Below, one piece after another: positions 7,147-15,773 of a stretch of DNA of 64,000 nt. Within the stretch, counting starts at the first letter, position 1, and each line of letters starts with the position of its first letter. Location of the stretch: NCBI RefSeq assembly GCF_001889045.1, contig NZ_CP018155.1, positions 2,544,001-2,608,000 of the forward strand, read 5' to 3'. The notes under the pieces were generated by a model that was not told the DNA's origin, did not search any database, and saw nothing but the letters and a program-made list of their open reading frames with translations. Source of the stretch: Tenacibaculum todarodis. GTDB taxonomy: Bacteria > Bacteroidota > Bacteroidia > Flavobacteriales > Flavobacteriaceae. A program made the translations under genes and the position numbers.

Positions 7147-9354
7147 ATGAAAAACCTTAAGAAAACAGTCCTTTTAGCAGTCCTTTTAATTGCAGTCTTA
7201 TCTTGTAGCACAAGAAAAGACACTCTTGTTAGTCGTAATTTTCACGCATTAACCACAAAATACAACGTGCTTTTTAATGGAGAACAAGCGTTTATAAAAG
7301 GCTTGGAAGAAATAAGCAGCAAACACAAAGATAATTACTGGAAACGCTTATTAATTGAGCCAATAACGTTTGAGGACACTAAAATTCAAGCGCCAAAATT
7401 CAAAAATTCTATAGGAGAAGAAGACGAGAATAAAAATCTAACTTCATTTGAACTAGCAGAAGAAAAAGCGATAAAAGCGGTTCAGAAACATTCCATGAAT
7501 ATAAAAGGTAGAGAACGTAATCGTCAAATTGATGATGCGTATTTACTTTTGGGTAAATCGCGTTATTATACACAACGTTTTATTCCGGCTTTAGAAGCCT
7601 TAAATTATGTAATTGCAGAATATCCGGATGCTAATTTAATTAACGAGACAAAGATTTGGAGAGCAAAAACTAATATTCGTTTAGAAAATGAAAAATTAGC
7701 AATAGAATCTTTAAAATTATTGTTAGACGTTCAAGAAGGAGACGATAAACTAACCGACGAAATTAAAGAACAAGCACACACTGCAATGGCAATGGCGTAT
7801 GCGAAGACAGATACAATTCAGAAAGTAATAGAACACTTAACGCTTGCAACTAGAACACATGAAAATAAAGAGCAAACTGCTCGTAATTTATTCATTTTAG
7901 GGCAAGTTTATAGTGAGTTAGATAGAAAAGATTCTGCAATTGTAGTGTTTCAAAAATTGGCAGACTTCAAGAAAATGCCATATAAATACCGCATTCATTC
8001 TAACATAGAATTGGTAAAAAACACATCGGCAGATTCTTCTTCAGTAGCGTTAATAAAGCGTTTTGAAAAGCTGATTAAGAATAGAGATAATCGTCCGTAT
8101 TTAGATAAGTTGTATTACCACGTTGCGGTTTTACATGAAAATCAAGATAGTATTGCAGATGCAATTTCATATTATCAAAAATCATTAAAAGCAAAAGATG
8201 CAGATGATTATCAAAAAACATACACGTTTGAAAAGTTAGGTGATATTCATTTTAAAAATGCTGAGTTTATAAAAGCAAGTGTTTTTTACGACAGTGTTTT
8301 ACAAGTTGCAACTGAAGATGTTGTGAATGAAAAACGTATAAGAAAAGTAAAGAGAAGACATAAATCTTTGGCTTCTTTGGGTAAATATGAAAACGTTTTA
8401 AAAATAAACGATAGCATTTTACATATTGCTAATTTACCTGAAGGTGAACAAAAAATATATTTTGAAAACTATATTGCTAAGATTAAAAAGCAAGATGAAG
8501 AAAATGCGCAACAACAATTAAATGCACTTTCTTTTGGTAATTCTTTTGGCGGAGGATCTTCAATATCAACAACAAACAATAGCGGAAAATGGTATTTTTA
8601 TAATACACAAGCAAAGGCTTTTGGTGAAGCGGAATTTCAAAGAGTTTGGGGAACAAGGTCTTTAGAAGATAATTGGCGTTGGAGTGATAAAACAACAGTT
8701 TCTTCTAATGATACTGATGTTGATGCTGACAATCAAACTAATAAGCGTTACGAGTTGGCAACTTATTTAGAAACAATTCCAACAGATAAAGTAGCTATTG
8801 ATAGTTTAACGTTTCAACGAAATGATGCGTTGTATCAATTAGGATTAATTTATAAAGAGCAATTTAAAAATCCGCAATTAGCAATTAAAAACTTAGAACG
8901 TTTGCAAACGGTTAATACAGACGAACGATTAAATCTGCCAATAAATTATCATTTGTATCAAATTTATACATCGTTAAATAGCCCGAAAGCAAACGAGTAT
9001 AAAAACGTTATTCTAACGAAGTATCCAGACACAAAATACGCTCAGATTATAAAGTATCCAACCAAAAAATTAGCACAAGATGAAGAGGTTGATAAAATAG
9101 CAGATGCTTATAAAGATATTTATTATTTATATAAAGAGAATAAGTTTGATGAGGTAATAACGAAGATTGATGTGTTGCTGCCAACTATTTTAGAATCTAA
9201 TTTATTGCCGAAATTCGATTTACTAAAAGCCTACGCAATTGGTAAAATAAAAGATAAAGAAACCTACAAAACAGCTATGGAGTTTGTAGCATTAACATAT
9301 GCAAATACAGAAGAAGGGAAAAAAGCTAAAGAAATAGTAAAACAATTAAATTAA
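7147..9354 (+). CDS. sprE: Gliding motility / type IX secretion TPR lipoprotein SprE (PorW)
   Basis: A 735-residue lipoprotein. The signal peptide ends in the lipobox LSCS (MKNLKKTVLLAVLLIAVLSC). The following STRKDTLVSRNFHALTTKYN matches my memory of the conserved N-terminus of SprE/PorW. The rest is tetratricopeptide repeats (for example DDAYLLLGKSRYYTQRF, ATRTHENKEQTARNLFILGQ). SprE/PorW is an outer-membrane or periplasmic lipoprotein needed for type IX secretion and gliding. The frame stays open upstream to 6958, but that part overlaps the ABC gene and lacks a signal peptide, so the ATG at 7147 is chosen. Confidence 0.88.
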   Translation: MKNLKKTVLLAVLLIAVLSCSTRKDTLVSRNFHALTTKYNVLFNGEQAFIKGLEEISSKHKDNYWKRLLIEPITFEDTKIQAPKFKNSIGEEDENKNLTSFELAEEKAIKAVQKHSMNIKGRERNRQIDDAYLLLGKSRYYTQRFIPALEALNYVIAEYPDANLINETKIWRAKTNIRLENEKLAIESLKLLLDVQEGDDKLTDEIKEQAHTAMAMAYAKTDTIQKVIEHLTLATRTHENKEQTARNLFILGQVYSELDRKDSAIVVFQKLADFKKMPYKYRIHSNIELVKNTSADSSSVALIKRFEKLIKNRDNRPYLDKLYYHVAVLHENQDSIADAISYYQKSLKAKDADDYQKTYTFEKLGDIHFKNAEFIKASVFYDSVLQVATEDVVNEKRIRKVKRRHKSLASLGKYENVLKINDSILHIANLPEGEQKIYFENYIAKIKKQDEENAQQQLNALSFGNSFGGGSSISTTNNSGKWYFYNTQAKAFGEAEFQRVWGTRSLEDNWRWSDKTTVSSNDTDVDADNQTNKRYELATYLETIPTDKVAIDSLTFQRNDALYQLGLIYKEQFKNPQLAIKNLERLQTVNTDERLNLPINYHLYQIYTSLNSPKANEYKNVILTKYPDTKYAQIIKYPTKKLAQDEEVDKIADAYKDIYYLYKENKFDEVITKIDVLLPTILESNLLPKFDLLKAYAIGKIKDKETYKTAMEFVALTYANTEEGKKAKEIVKQLN

Positions 9355-9372
9355 CCCTTACAATTATTTAAA

Positions 9373-9771
9373 ATGTTTAAAAAAGACCAAACTACTAACG
9401 AACAAAAAAAATCTTCAGAAAGAAATATTTTAGCACAAAACACACAAATTATTGGTAACATAACTTCTGATGGAGATTTTAGGATTGATGGAACTTTAGA
9501 AGGAAATTTAACTACTGATGGACGTGTTGTAATTGGTGCAAAAGGTCTTGTTACAGGGTCTGTAATTTGTGCAAATGCAGATATTGAAGGTGGGTTTTCT
9601 GGAGATTTAAAAGTATCTAAAACCTTAACGGTAAAAAGAACTGCAACTATTTCTGGAGATGTTGTTATTGGTAAACTTTCTGTAGAACCAGGAGCTACAT
9701 TTAATGCAACTTGTAGTATGAAAGGTGCTGTAAAAGAATTAAAAAATGACAAAGAAAAGGCAACCGCTTAA
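9373..9771 (+). CDS. Bactofilin (polymer-forming cytoskeletal protein)
   Basis: A 132-residue protein with a disordered hydrophilic N-terminus and then the bactofilin right-handed beta-helix region (about residues 24-115). Repeating G-x-hydrophobic units include GNITSDGDFRIDGTLEGNL, GSVICANADIEG and GDVVIGKLSVEPGA. Bactofilins polymerise without nucleotide and act in cell shape and local cell-wall or motility functions. The gene starts 18 bases after sprE, and its last 26 bases overlap atpZ in another frame, so it links the motility gene to the ATP synthase cluster. Confidence 0.9.
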   Translation: MFKKDQTTNEQKKSSERNILAQNTQIIGNITSDGDFRIDGTLEGNLTTDGRVVIGAKGLVTGSVICANADIEGGFSGDLKVSKTLTVKRTATISGDVVIGKLSVEPGATFNATCSMKGAVKELKNDKEKATA

Positions 9772-9970
9772 TAAATTTGTTCGCTTTACAGGAATTGCTT
9801 TTCAAATGGGATTAACAATTTACTTAGGTAATTTGTTAGGTGAATATTTGGATCAAAAATACCCAAATGAAAATGATGCTTACACCAAGGGAGTTACATT
9901 ACTCGCTGTATTTGTCTCAATGTTTTCTGTAATTATGCAGGTTTCTAAAATTTCTAAAACTAATGATTAA
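9746..9970 (+). CDS. atpZ: AtpZ/AtpI-type F1Fo ATP synthase accessory protein
   Basis: A 74-residue protein with two membrane helices. The pattern GIAFQMGLTIYLGNLLGEYLDQK (spanning about residues 16-38) fits the AtpZ family, which helps assemble the c-ring or transports magnesium or calcium beside the ATP synthase. It begins inside the bactofilin gene (26-base overlap, different frame), so translation is probably coupled. It lies upstream of the ATP synthase genes, as is usual for atpZ/atpI. Confidence 0.8.
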   Translation: MTKKRQPLNKFVRFTGIAFQMGLTIYLGNLLGEYLDQKYPNENDAYTKGVTLLAVFVSMFSVIMQVSKISKTND

Positions 9971-10343
9971 AAAGATACTTCCTTTTTTATCGGCTATTAT
10001 AATTGTATTTCTAATAAGTTATTTAGGTCATAGTAAATCGCTCGATTTGTTTAATTCTCAGTTATCATATTCACTTTTAAAAGTTTATTTATTTCACCTA
10101 ATTGCATCTGCAATAGTCTTTACTTTAGTGGTTTTGGTGTTTTTTAAAATACCAAATCAAGCAGGTTATGCTTACTTAGCCTCTGTGTTTTTAAAACTTG
10201 GTTTCTTTGTTTTAATTTTTAAAGCGTCAGTTTTTACGGAAGTAGACTTAACAAAAGTAGAAAGGGTTTCTTTAGTGATTCCGTTATTTATCTTTTTAAT
10301 TAGTGAAGCAATAGGAGTGTCAAAACTATTGAATAGCAATTAG
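9963..10343 (+). CDS. DUF6168-like four-helix membrane protein of the atp cluster
   Basis: A 126-residue protein with four predicted membrane helices (roughly residues 5-25, 40-60, 68-85, 97-120) and little else. It overlaps atpZ by 8 bases and precedes atpB. In size and position it matches an AtpI-like or uncI-like accessory protein; I associate it with the Flavobacteriia family DUF6168. Whether it takes part in ATP synthase assembly is inference from position. Confidence 0.65.
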   Translation: MIKKILPFLSAIIIVFLISYLGHSKSLDLFNSQLSYSLLKVYLFHLIASAIVFTLVVLVFFKIPNQAGYAYLASVFLKLGFFVLIFKASVFTEVDLTKVERVSLVIPLFIFLISEAIGVSKLLNSN

Positions 10344-10430
10344 TTCACTATTTTTCTTAGTAATTGTTGGGCATAAAAAAAAACTCTAAAAACTAACTTA
10401 AAAAATCTATCGTATTTTTAATTTATTATG

Positions 10431-10438
10431 TACCTTTG
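10431..10438 (+). promoter_or_regulatory. Promoter -7 box of the atpB operon
   Basis: TACCTTTG is an exact TAnnTTTG match 42 bases before the atpB start, in a 137-base gap. It suggests that the atpBEFHAG genes have their own promoter in addition to any read-through from sprE-bactofilin-atpZ. Confidence 0.6.
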
Positions 10439-10480
10439 CACCGAATTTTAGGAAGCATAATTCTATATTTAATTTAAGGT

Positions 10481-11614
10481 ATGGCGATAGCAACAAAATC
10501 TATCAAGTTTTTAGTATTATTTACAATAGTGTTTACATCTTTTACAGCTTTTGCTGGGGGAGATACTCCTTCTTCTGATAAAGATGGTCAAATTAATACT
10601 CCAAAAGGTATTAAAGAGTATATTCAACACCACCTTAAAGATTCTCACGATTTTTCGTTGTTTTCGTATTCAAATGATGCGGGTGAAAGAAAACATATTG
10701 GTTTTCCACTTCCTGTTATTGTTTGGACAAGTAACGGTTTAAAGACCTTTATGTCTTCGGAGTTTCATCATAATGATGATGGTCATGTGTTAGTTGAAAA
10801 AGGCGATACAAAATTAACTAAAATTCACGGTAAGATTTACGAATTAGACGCAGGTGCATCTACGGTTTCTTTTGATGGAGAACACCACGCAACAAATGCA
10901 CATAAAGTTTTAGATTTCTCGATAACTAAAAGTGTATTCGGAATATTATTAGCAGCATTATTAATGTTTTTAGGTTTTGGTTCTTTAGCTAAAGGATACA
11001 AGAAAGGAGCAATTCCTACAGGAGTTGGTCGTATACTAGAACCATTAGTGTTATATGTTCGTGATGATATCGCAAAACCAAATATTGGAGAAAAGAAATA
11101 TAGAAAGTTTATGCCTTATTTATTAACGGTGTTTTTCTTTATCTGGATATTAAACTTATTAGGTTTAACTCCGTTAGGTTTTAACGTAACAGGTCAAATT
11201 GCAGTAACAGTTTGTTTAGCTGTAATTACAACTATAATATACATAACTAACGGTAGTAAAGATTTCTGGGCACATACATTATGGATGCCAGGTGTACCAA
11301 TGTTATTAAGACCTATTTTAGCAGTATTAGAATTAGCAGGTTTCTTGTTAATTAAACCATTTTCATTATTAGTGCGTTTATTTGCAAATATTACAGCAGG
11401 TCACTCAGTAGTAATGGGTATTGCAGCGTTAATGATTTTATTGAAAGCACAATTTGGAACCGTTGGAGCTACAGGAATATCATTTGTATTAACGTTGTTC
11501 TTAACAGTTATAGAATTATTAGTAGCTTTTTTGCAGGCATATATCTTTACAATGTTATCGGCATTATTTATTGGTATGGCAGTAGAAGAGCACGATCATG
11601 CACATGATCATTAA
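10481..11614 (+). CDS. atpB: F1Fo ATP synthase subunit a
   Basis: A 377-residue protein, about 100 residues longer than the E. coli subunit. It begins with a signal-peptide-like segment (MAIATKSIKFLVLFTIVFT) and a long hydrophilic region before the membrane part, a form typical of Bacteroidota. The proton-channel helix is clear: FSLLVRLFANITAGH contains the essential arginine. The C-terminus is histidine-rich (EEHDHAHDH). It is the first gene of the atpB-E-F-H-A-G operon. Confidence 0.95.
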   Translation: MAIATKSIKFLVLFTIVFTSFTAFAGGDTPSSDKDGQINTPKGIKEYIQHHLKDSHDFSLFSYSNDAGERKHIGFPLPVIVWTSNGLKTFMSSEFHHNDDGHVLVEKGDTKLTKIHGKIYELDAGASTVSFDGEHHATNAHKVLDFSITKSVFGILLAALLMFLGFGSLAKGYKKGAIPTGVGRILEPLVLYVRDDIAKPNIGEKKYRKFMPYLLTVFFFIWILNLLGLTPLGFNVTGQIAVTVCLAVITTIIYITNGSKDFWAHTLWMPGVPMLLRPILAVLELAGFLLIKPFSLLVRLFANITAGHSVVMGIAALMILLKAQFGTVGATGISFVLTLFLTVIELLVAFLQAYIFTMLSALFIGMAVEEHDHAHDH

Positions 11615-11654
11615 GGAATTGAAAGTAATAGTAAAAGTTTGTTTAATTTAATAA

Positions 11655-11855
<201 letters not shown>

Positions 11856-11875
11856 TTTTTTCAATACACAGAAAC

Positions 11876-11915
11876 AAAAACACTTTCTGTAACGGTTGGT
11901 TACAGAAGTGTTTTT
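11876..11915 (+). terminator. Intercistronic hairpin between atpE and atpF
   Basis: The arms AACACTTTCTGTAAC (11879-11893) and GTTACAGAAGTGTT (11899-11912) pair with one bulged base and a 5-base loop, flanked by A and T runs. It has the form of a rho-independent terminator but lies inside the operon. It may act as a partial terminator or as an mRNA 3'-end stabiliser for atpE. Confidence 0.7.
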
Positions 11916-11947
11916 TAAAAAATTAAACAGCATAAAAAATTAGTAGT

Positions 11948-12445
11948 ATGGATATTTTTAATGATTTTTCAATAGGATTATTTGCAATGCAAGCTGTAAT
12001 CTTACTTGTATTATTATTTTTATTAGCAAAGTTTGCTTGGAAACCAATTATGAATTCTCTTGAAGAAAGAGAGTCTGGTATCGAAGATGCATTAGAAGCT
12101 GCAGCAAATGCACGTAAAGAAATGCAAAATTTACAAGCAGATAACGAAAAATTAATCAAAGAAGCACGTGCAGAAAGAGATGCAATGATGAAAGATGCTC
12201 GTGAGATTAAAGAAAAGATGATTGCAGATGCAAAAGAAGATGCAAAAGAAGTAACTTCTAAATTAATAGAAAGTGCACAAGCATCTATAGAGCAAGAAAA
12301 ACAAGCTGCATTAGCTGAGATAAAAAAGAACGTAGCGGATTTATCTATTGGTATAGCAGAAACAGTAATCAGAAAAGAATTAGCTTCTAAAGACGATCAA
12401 ATTAAGTTGGTAGAAGGTATGTTAAAAGAGGTTACTTTAAACTAA
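11948..12445 (+). CDS. atpF: F1Fo ATP synthase subunit b
   Basis: A 165-residue protein with one N-terminal membrane helix (about residues 8-30) followed by WKPIMNSLEERESGIEDALEAA and a long charged coiled coil. This is the peripheral-stalk b subunit, which tethers the F1 head to the membrane. It lies 9 bases before atpH. Confidence 0.95.
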   Translation: MDIFNDFSIGLFAMQAVILLVLLFLLAKFAWKPIMNSLEERESGIEDALEAAANARKEMQNLQADNEKLIKEARAERDAMMKDAREIKEKMIADAKEDAKEVTSKLIESAQASIEQEKQAALAEIKKNVADLSIGIAETVIRKELASKDDQIKLVEGMLKEVTLN

Positions 12446-12454
12446 GAAGCGGTA

Positions 12455-13012
12455 ATGAAACAATCTAGACCAGCATTAAGATACGCAAAAGCTATATTAA
12501 ATATTGCTAAAGATCATTCTAGTGAAGCAGAAGTAAACGATAACATGAAAGTTATTGCTGCTACTATTGATGAAAGCAAAGATTTAGAGACAATGCTTGC
12601 AAGTCCAGTTATTAAAGCTTCAGACAAAAAGAAAGTATTAGACGCATTATTTGCAGAAAACTCTAATAGTGTAATAGCAGGTTTGTTTAATTTATTAGAA
12701 GAAAACAAACGTTTATCAATGTTGGAGTCTATTGCAAAGCAGTATACTGTAATTTTTGAACACTTTAGAAGTACGCAAGTAGCTAAAGTTACTACAGCAG
12801 TTGCTTTAACACCAGAAATGGAAGCTAAAGTACATGCTAAAATAGAAGAACTAACAGGCAATAAATCTAGCCTGGAGAATACTATAGATCCTACTATTTT
12901 AGGTGGATTTATATTAAGAGTAGGAGATGTGCAATATGATGCAAGTATCTCTAATCATTTAAGTGAATTAAGAAAGGAATTTGACAACAGTCATTTTATC
13001 CCAAAAATTTAA
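12455..13012 (+). CDS. atpH: F1Fo ATP synthase subunit delta
   Basis: A 185-residue OSCP/delta protein. The N-terminal helical domain has the typical start SRPALRYAKAILNIA, and the C-terminus has the conserved ILGGFILRVGDVQYDASI segment. It connects the peripheral stalk to the top of F1. It sits between atpF and atpA, as in most bacterial operons. Confidence 0.95.
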   Translation: MKQSRPALRYAKAILNIAKDHSSEAEVNDNMKVIAATIDESKDLETMLASPVIKASDKKKVLDALFAENSNSVIAGLFNLLEENKRLSMLESIAKQYTVIFEHFRSTQVAKVTTAVALTPEMEAKVHAKIEELTGNKSSLENTIDPTILGGFILRVGDVQYDASISNHLSELRKEFDNSHFIPKI

Positions 13013-13033
13013 TTATACATCAAATTATAACAG

Positions 13034-14608
13034 ATGGCGGCAATTAAACCAGCTGAAGTTTCAGCAATTTTAAAACAACAATTAACAAACTTCGAAGCAA
13101 AAGCTTCTTTAAACGAAGTAGGAACTGTATTACAAGTAGGTGATGGTATCGCACGTGTATATGGTTTATCTAATGTTCAATACGGTGAATTAGTAGATTT
13201 CGGAAACGGACTTGAAGGTATTGTATTAAACTTAGAAGAAGATAACGTTGGAGTTGTATTATTAGGAGCTTCTACAGGAGTTAGTGAAGGATCAACAGTT
13301 AAACGTACAGAACGTATTGCCTCTTTAAGAGCAGGTGAAGGAATTGTAGGTAGAGTTGTAGATACTTTAGGAAGTCCAATTGATGGAAAAGGTCCTATCA
13401 AAGGGGAAACTTACGAAATGCCATTAGAGCGTAGAGCGCCAGGTGTAATTTATCGTGAGCCTGTAACAGAACCGTTACAAACTGGTATTAAATCTATTGA
13501 CGCAATGATTCCTGTTGGTCGTGGTCAACGTGAGTTGATTATTGGAGACCGTCAAACTGGTAAATCTACAGTTGCTATTGATACCATTTTAAATCAAAAA
13601 GAATTTTACGATGCTGGTGCGCCAGTATACTGTATATATGTAGCTATTGGTCAAAAAGCTTCTACAGTTGCAGCAATTGCAAACATGTTAGAAGAAAGAG
13701 GTGCCTTAGCATACACAACGATTGTAGCAGCAAATGCATCAGATCCTGCAGCAATGCAAGTTTATGCACCATTTGCAGGAGCAGCAATTGGAGAGTACTT
13801 TAGAGATTCAGGAAGACCAGCTTTAATCATTTATGATGATTTATCTAAACAAGCTGTTGCTTACCGTGAAATTTCTTTATTATTAAGAAGACCACCGGGA
13901 CGTGAGGCGTATCCTGGAGATGTATTTTACTTACACTCAAGATTATTAGAACGTTCTGCAAAAGTTATTAATGACGATAAAATTGCAAGTGAAATGAACG
14001 ATTTACCAGATTCTTTAAAAGGAATTGTAAAAGGTGGAGGTTCTTTAACTGCATTACCAATTATTGAAACACAAGCAGGAGACGTTTCAGCATATATCCC
14101 AACAAACGTAATTTCTATTACAGATGGGCAAATCTTCTTAGATGGAGATTTATTTAACTCTGGTGTACGTCCAGCAATTAACGTAGGTATTTCTGTATCT
14201 CGTGTTGGTGGTAACGCTCAGATTAAATCAATGAAAAAAGTATCTGGTACTTTAAAACTAGATCAAGCTCAGTTCCGTGAATTAGAAGCGTTTGCTAAGT
14301 TTGGTTCAGATTTAGATGCTGCAACAATGAATGTTATTTCTAAAGGACAACGTAACGTTGAAATTTTGAAGCAAGCTCAAAACGATCCTTTTTCAGTAGA
14401 AGATCAAGTTGCAATTATCTATGCAGGTTCTAAAAACTTGTTAAAAGATGTACCAGTAAACAAAGTAAAAGAATTTGAAAAAGATTTTATTTCTTACTTA
14501 AATGCTAAACATAGAGATGCTTTAGATACTTTAAAATCAGGTAAATTAACTGATGAAGTTACTGATACATTAACAGCAGTAGCAAAAGAAATTTCAAGTA
14601 AATATTAA
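13034..14608 (+). CDS. atpA: F1Fo ATP synthase subunit alpha
   Basis: A 524-residue protein with the Walker A loop GDRQTGKST near residue 171, the RREAYPGD-type catalytic-site region ([19 protein letters not shown]) containing the arginine finger region, and the C-terminal helical domain. Length and motifs are normal. Note that atpD (beta) does not follow in the window. Confidence 0.97.
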   Translation: MAAIKPAEVSAILKQQLTNFEAKASLNEVGTVLQVGDGIARVYGLSNVQYGELVDFGNGLEGIVLNLEEDNVGVVLLGASTGVSEGSTVKRTERIASLRAGEGIVGRVVDTLGSPIDGKGPIKGETYEMPLERRAPGVIYREPVTEPLQTGIKSIDAMIPVGRGQRELIIGDRQTGKSTVAIDTILNQKEFYDAGAPVYCIYVAIGQKASTVAAIANMLEERGALAYTTIVAANASDPAAMQVYAPFAGAAIGEYFRDSGRPALIIYDDLSKQAVAYREISLLLRRPPGREAYPGDVFYLHSRLLERSAKVINDDKIASEMNDLPDSLKGIVKGGGSLTALPIIETQAGDVSAYIPTNVISITDGQIFLDGDLFNSGVRPAINVGISVSRVGGNAQIKSMKKVSGTLKLDQAQFRELEAFAKFGSDLDAATMNVISKGQRNVEILKQAQNDPFSVEDQVAIIYAGSKNLLKDVPVNKVKEFEKDFISYLNAKHRDALDTLKSGKLTDEVTDTLTAVAKEISSKY

Positions 14609-14609
14609 A

Positions 14610-14680
14610 AATTAGGAATTAGTGTTTAGTAGTTAGTAAATAGTACAAACTACTAAACACTAACTACTAACACCTAATTA
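14610..14680. repeat. Inverted repeat between atpA and atpG
   Basis: The 78-base spacer is almost wholly an imperfect palindrome. AGTGTTTAGTAGTT (14621-14634) pairs perfectly with 14648-14661 around a 13-base loop, and the outer ends (AATTAGG/CCTAATT) also pair. The TAGTAGTTAGTGTTTAG wording recurs in Flavobacteriaceae intergenic repeats, from memory. It probably folds in the atp mRNA. Confidence 0.7.
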
Positions 14681-14686
14681 TAAACA

Positions 14687-15550
14687 ATGGCAAACTTAAA
14701 AGAAATACGTAACAGAATTACTTCTATTGGTTCAACAATGCAAATTACAAGTGCTATGAAAATGGTATCTGCAGCAAAGTTGAAAAAAGCCCAAGATGCT
14801 ATTACGGCAATGCGCCCATATTCTTCTAAGCTTACCGAATTGTTACAAAACTTAAGCGCAACATTAGATTCTGATGCTGGAGGTGCTTACTCTCAACAAA
14901 GAGAAGTAAATAATGTGTTATTAGTTGCAATTACTTCTAACAGAGGTTTGTGTGGTGGTTTTAACTCTTCAATTATAAAAGAAACAGTTAAAACAATCAA
15001 TCAAAAATACAGCGATGCAACTGTAGACCTTTTTACAATTGGTAAAAAAGGAGATGATATTTTATCAAAAACAAATAAAGTAATTGAAAACAGAAACGAT
15101 GTTTTTGATGATTTAACTTTTGATAATGTTGCAGAAATTGCAGAAAAATTAATGGCTTTATATGTAGATGGTACCTATGATAAAATAGAAATCATTTACA
15201 ATCAATTTAAAAATGCCGCTACTCAATTGCCACAAGTAGAGCAATTTTTACCAATAAAACCTATTGAAGGCGGAGAAGCAATTACAAATTCAGATTATAT
15301 TTTTGAGCCATCTAAAGAAGAAATAGTATTAGCATTAATACCAAAATCTTTAAAAACGCAATTATACAAAGGAATTAGAGATAGTTTTGCATCAGAACAC
15401 GGTGCTCGTATGACTGCAATGCACAAAGCAACAGATAACGCAAAAGAATTACGTGACGAGTTATTATTAACGTATAACAAAGCACGTCAAGCGGCAATTA
15501 CCAATGAAATCTTAGAGATTGTTGGTGGAGCGGAAGCTTTGAATAATTAG
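14687..15550 (+). CDS. atpG: F1Fo ATP synthase subunit gamma
   Basis: A 287-residue protein with the conserved N-terminal helix (NLKEIRNRITSIGSTMQIT, AMKMVSAAKLKKAQ), the ITSNRGLCGGFN segment and the C-terminal helix (ATDNAKELRDELLLTYNKAR). It forms the rotating central shaft. It is the last gene of this atp operon: a terminator follows 20 bases after its stop, so atpD and atpC must be encoded elsewhere. Confidence 0.97.
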   Translation: MANLKEIRNRITSIGSTMQITSAMKMVSAAKLKKAQDAITAMRPYSSKLTELLQNLSATLDSDAGGAYSQQREVNNVLLVAITSNRGLCGGFNSSIIKETVKTINQKYSDATVDLFTIGKKGDDILSKTNKVIENRNDVFDDLTFDNVAEIAEKLMALYVDGTYDKIEIIYNQFKNAATQLPQVEQFLPIKPIEGGEAITNSDYIFEPSKEEIVLALIPKSLKTQLYKGIRDSFASEHGARMTAMHKATDNAKELRDELLLTYNKARQAAITNEILEIVGGAEALNN

Positions 15551-15570
15551 AAAATTATTAAATTTTTATA

Positions 15571-15600
15571 AAAAAAGCGAACCAATTGGTTCGCTTTTTT
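15571..15600. terminator. Rho-independent terminator after atpG
   Basis: A perfect 30-base palindrome: six A residues, GCGAACC, an AATT centre, GGTTCGC and six T residues. It ends the atp operon. The same design (GCGACC-AATT-GGTCGC) recurs at 62498-62525. Confidence 0.9.
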
Positions 15601-15611
15601 TATTTTCGAAT

Positions 15612-15773
15612 ATGTCAATGAATAAAAAGCTTAACGAAGATTATTTTAGAACAAAGAAAGTTCATAAAGAAAATAATGATAAGGGGAAAACATATAAAAG
15701 AATGGTAAAGAGAGATCTTATAGCTTTTATTGTTTTAATTTTAGTCTTGATTGTTATAAATTTATTCAAGTAA
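15612..15773 (+). CDS. 53-residue tail-anchored membrane protein
   Basis: The frame ATG TCA ATG AAT AAA AAG ... encodes 53 residues: a basic, hydrophilic N-terminal part (residues 1-34, many Lys, Arg and Asn) and one C-terminal membrane helix (RDLIAFIVLILVLIVINLF), ending in K. An alternative start is Met3 (15618). Its stop overlaps the convergent dxs stop by 12 bases. The composition is protein-like and the helix is unambiguous, but no family is recognised. It begins only 11 bases after the atpG terminator. Confidence 0.55.
   Translation: MSMNKKLNEDYFRTKKVHKENNDKGKTYKRMVKRDLIAFIVLILVLIVINLFK

Noticed and set aside
9351..9752. 133-codon open frame antisense to bactofilin
   Set aside because: It mirrors the bactofilin codons almost exactly, has no family features and no separate promoter. 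Antisense frames over atpH, mgtE, ClC and the YfcC gene were dropped for the same reason.
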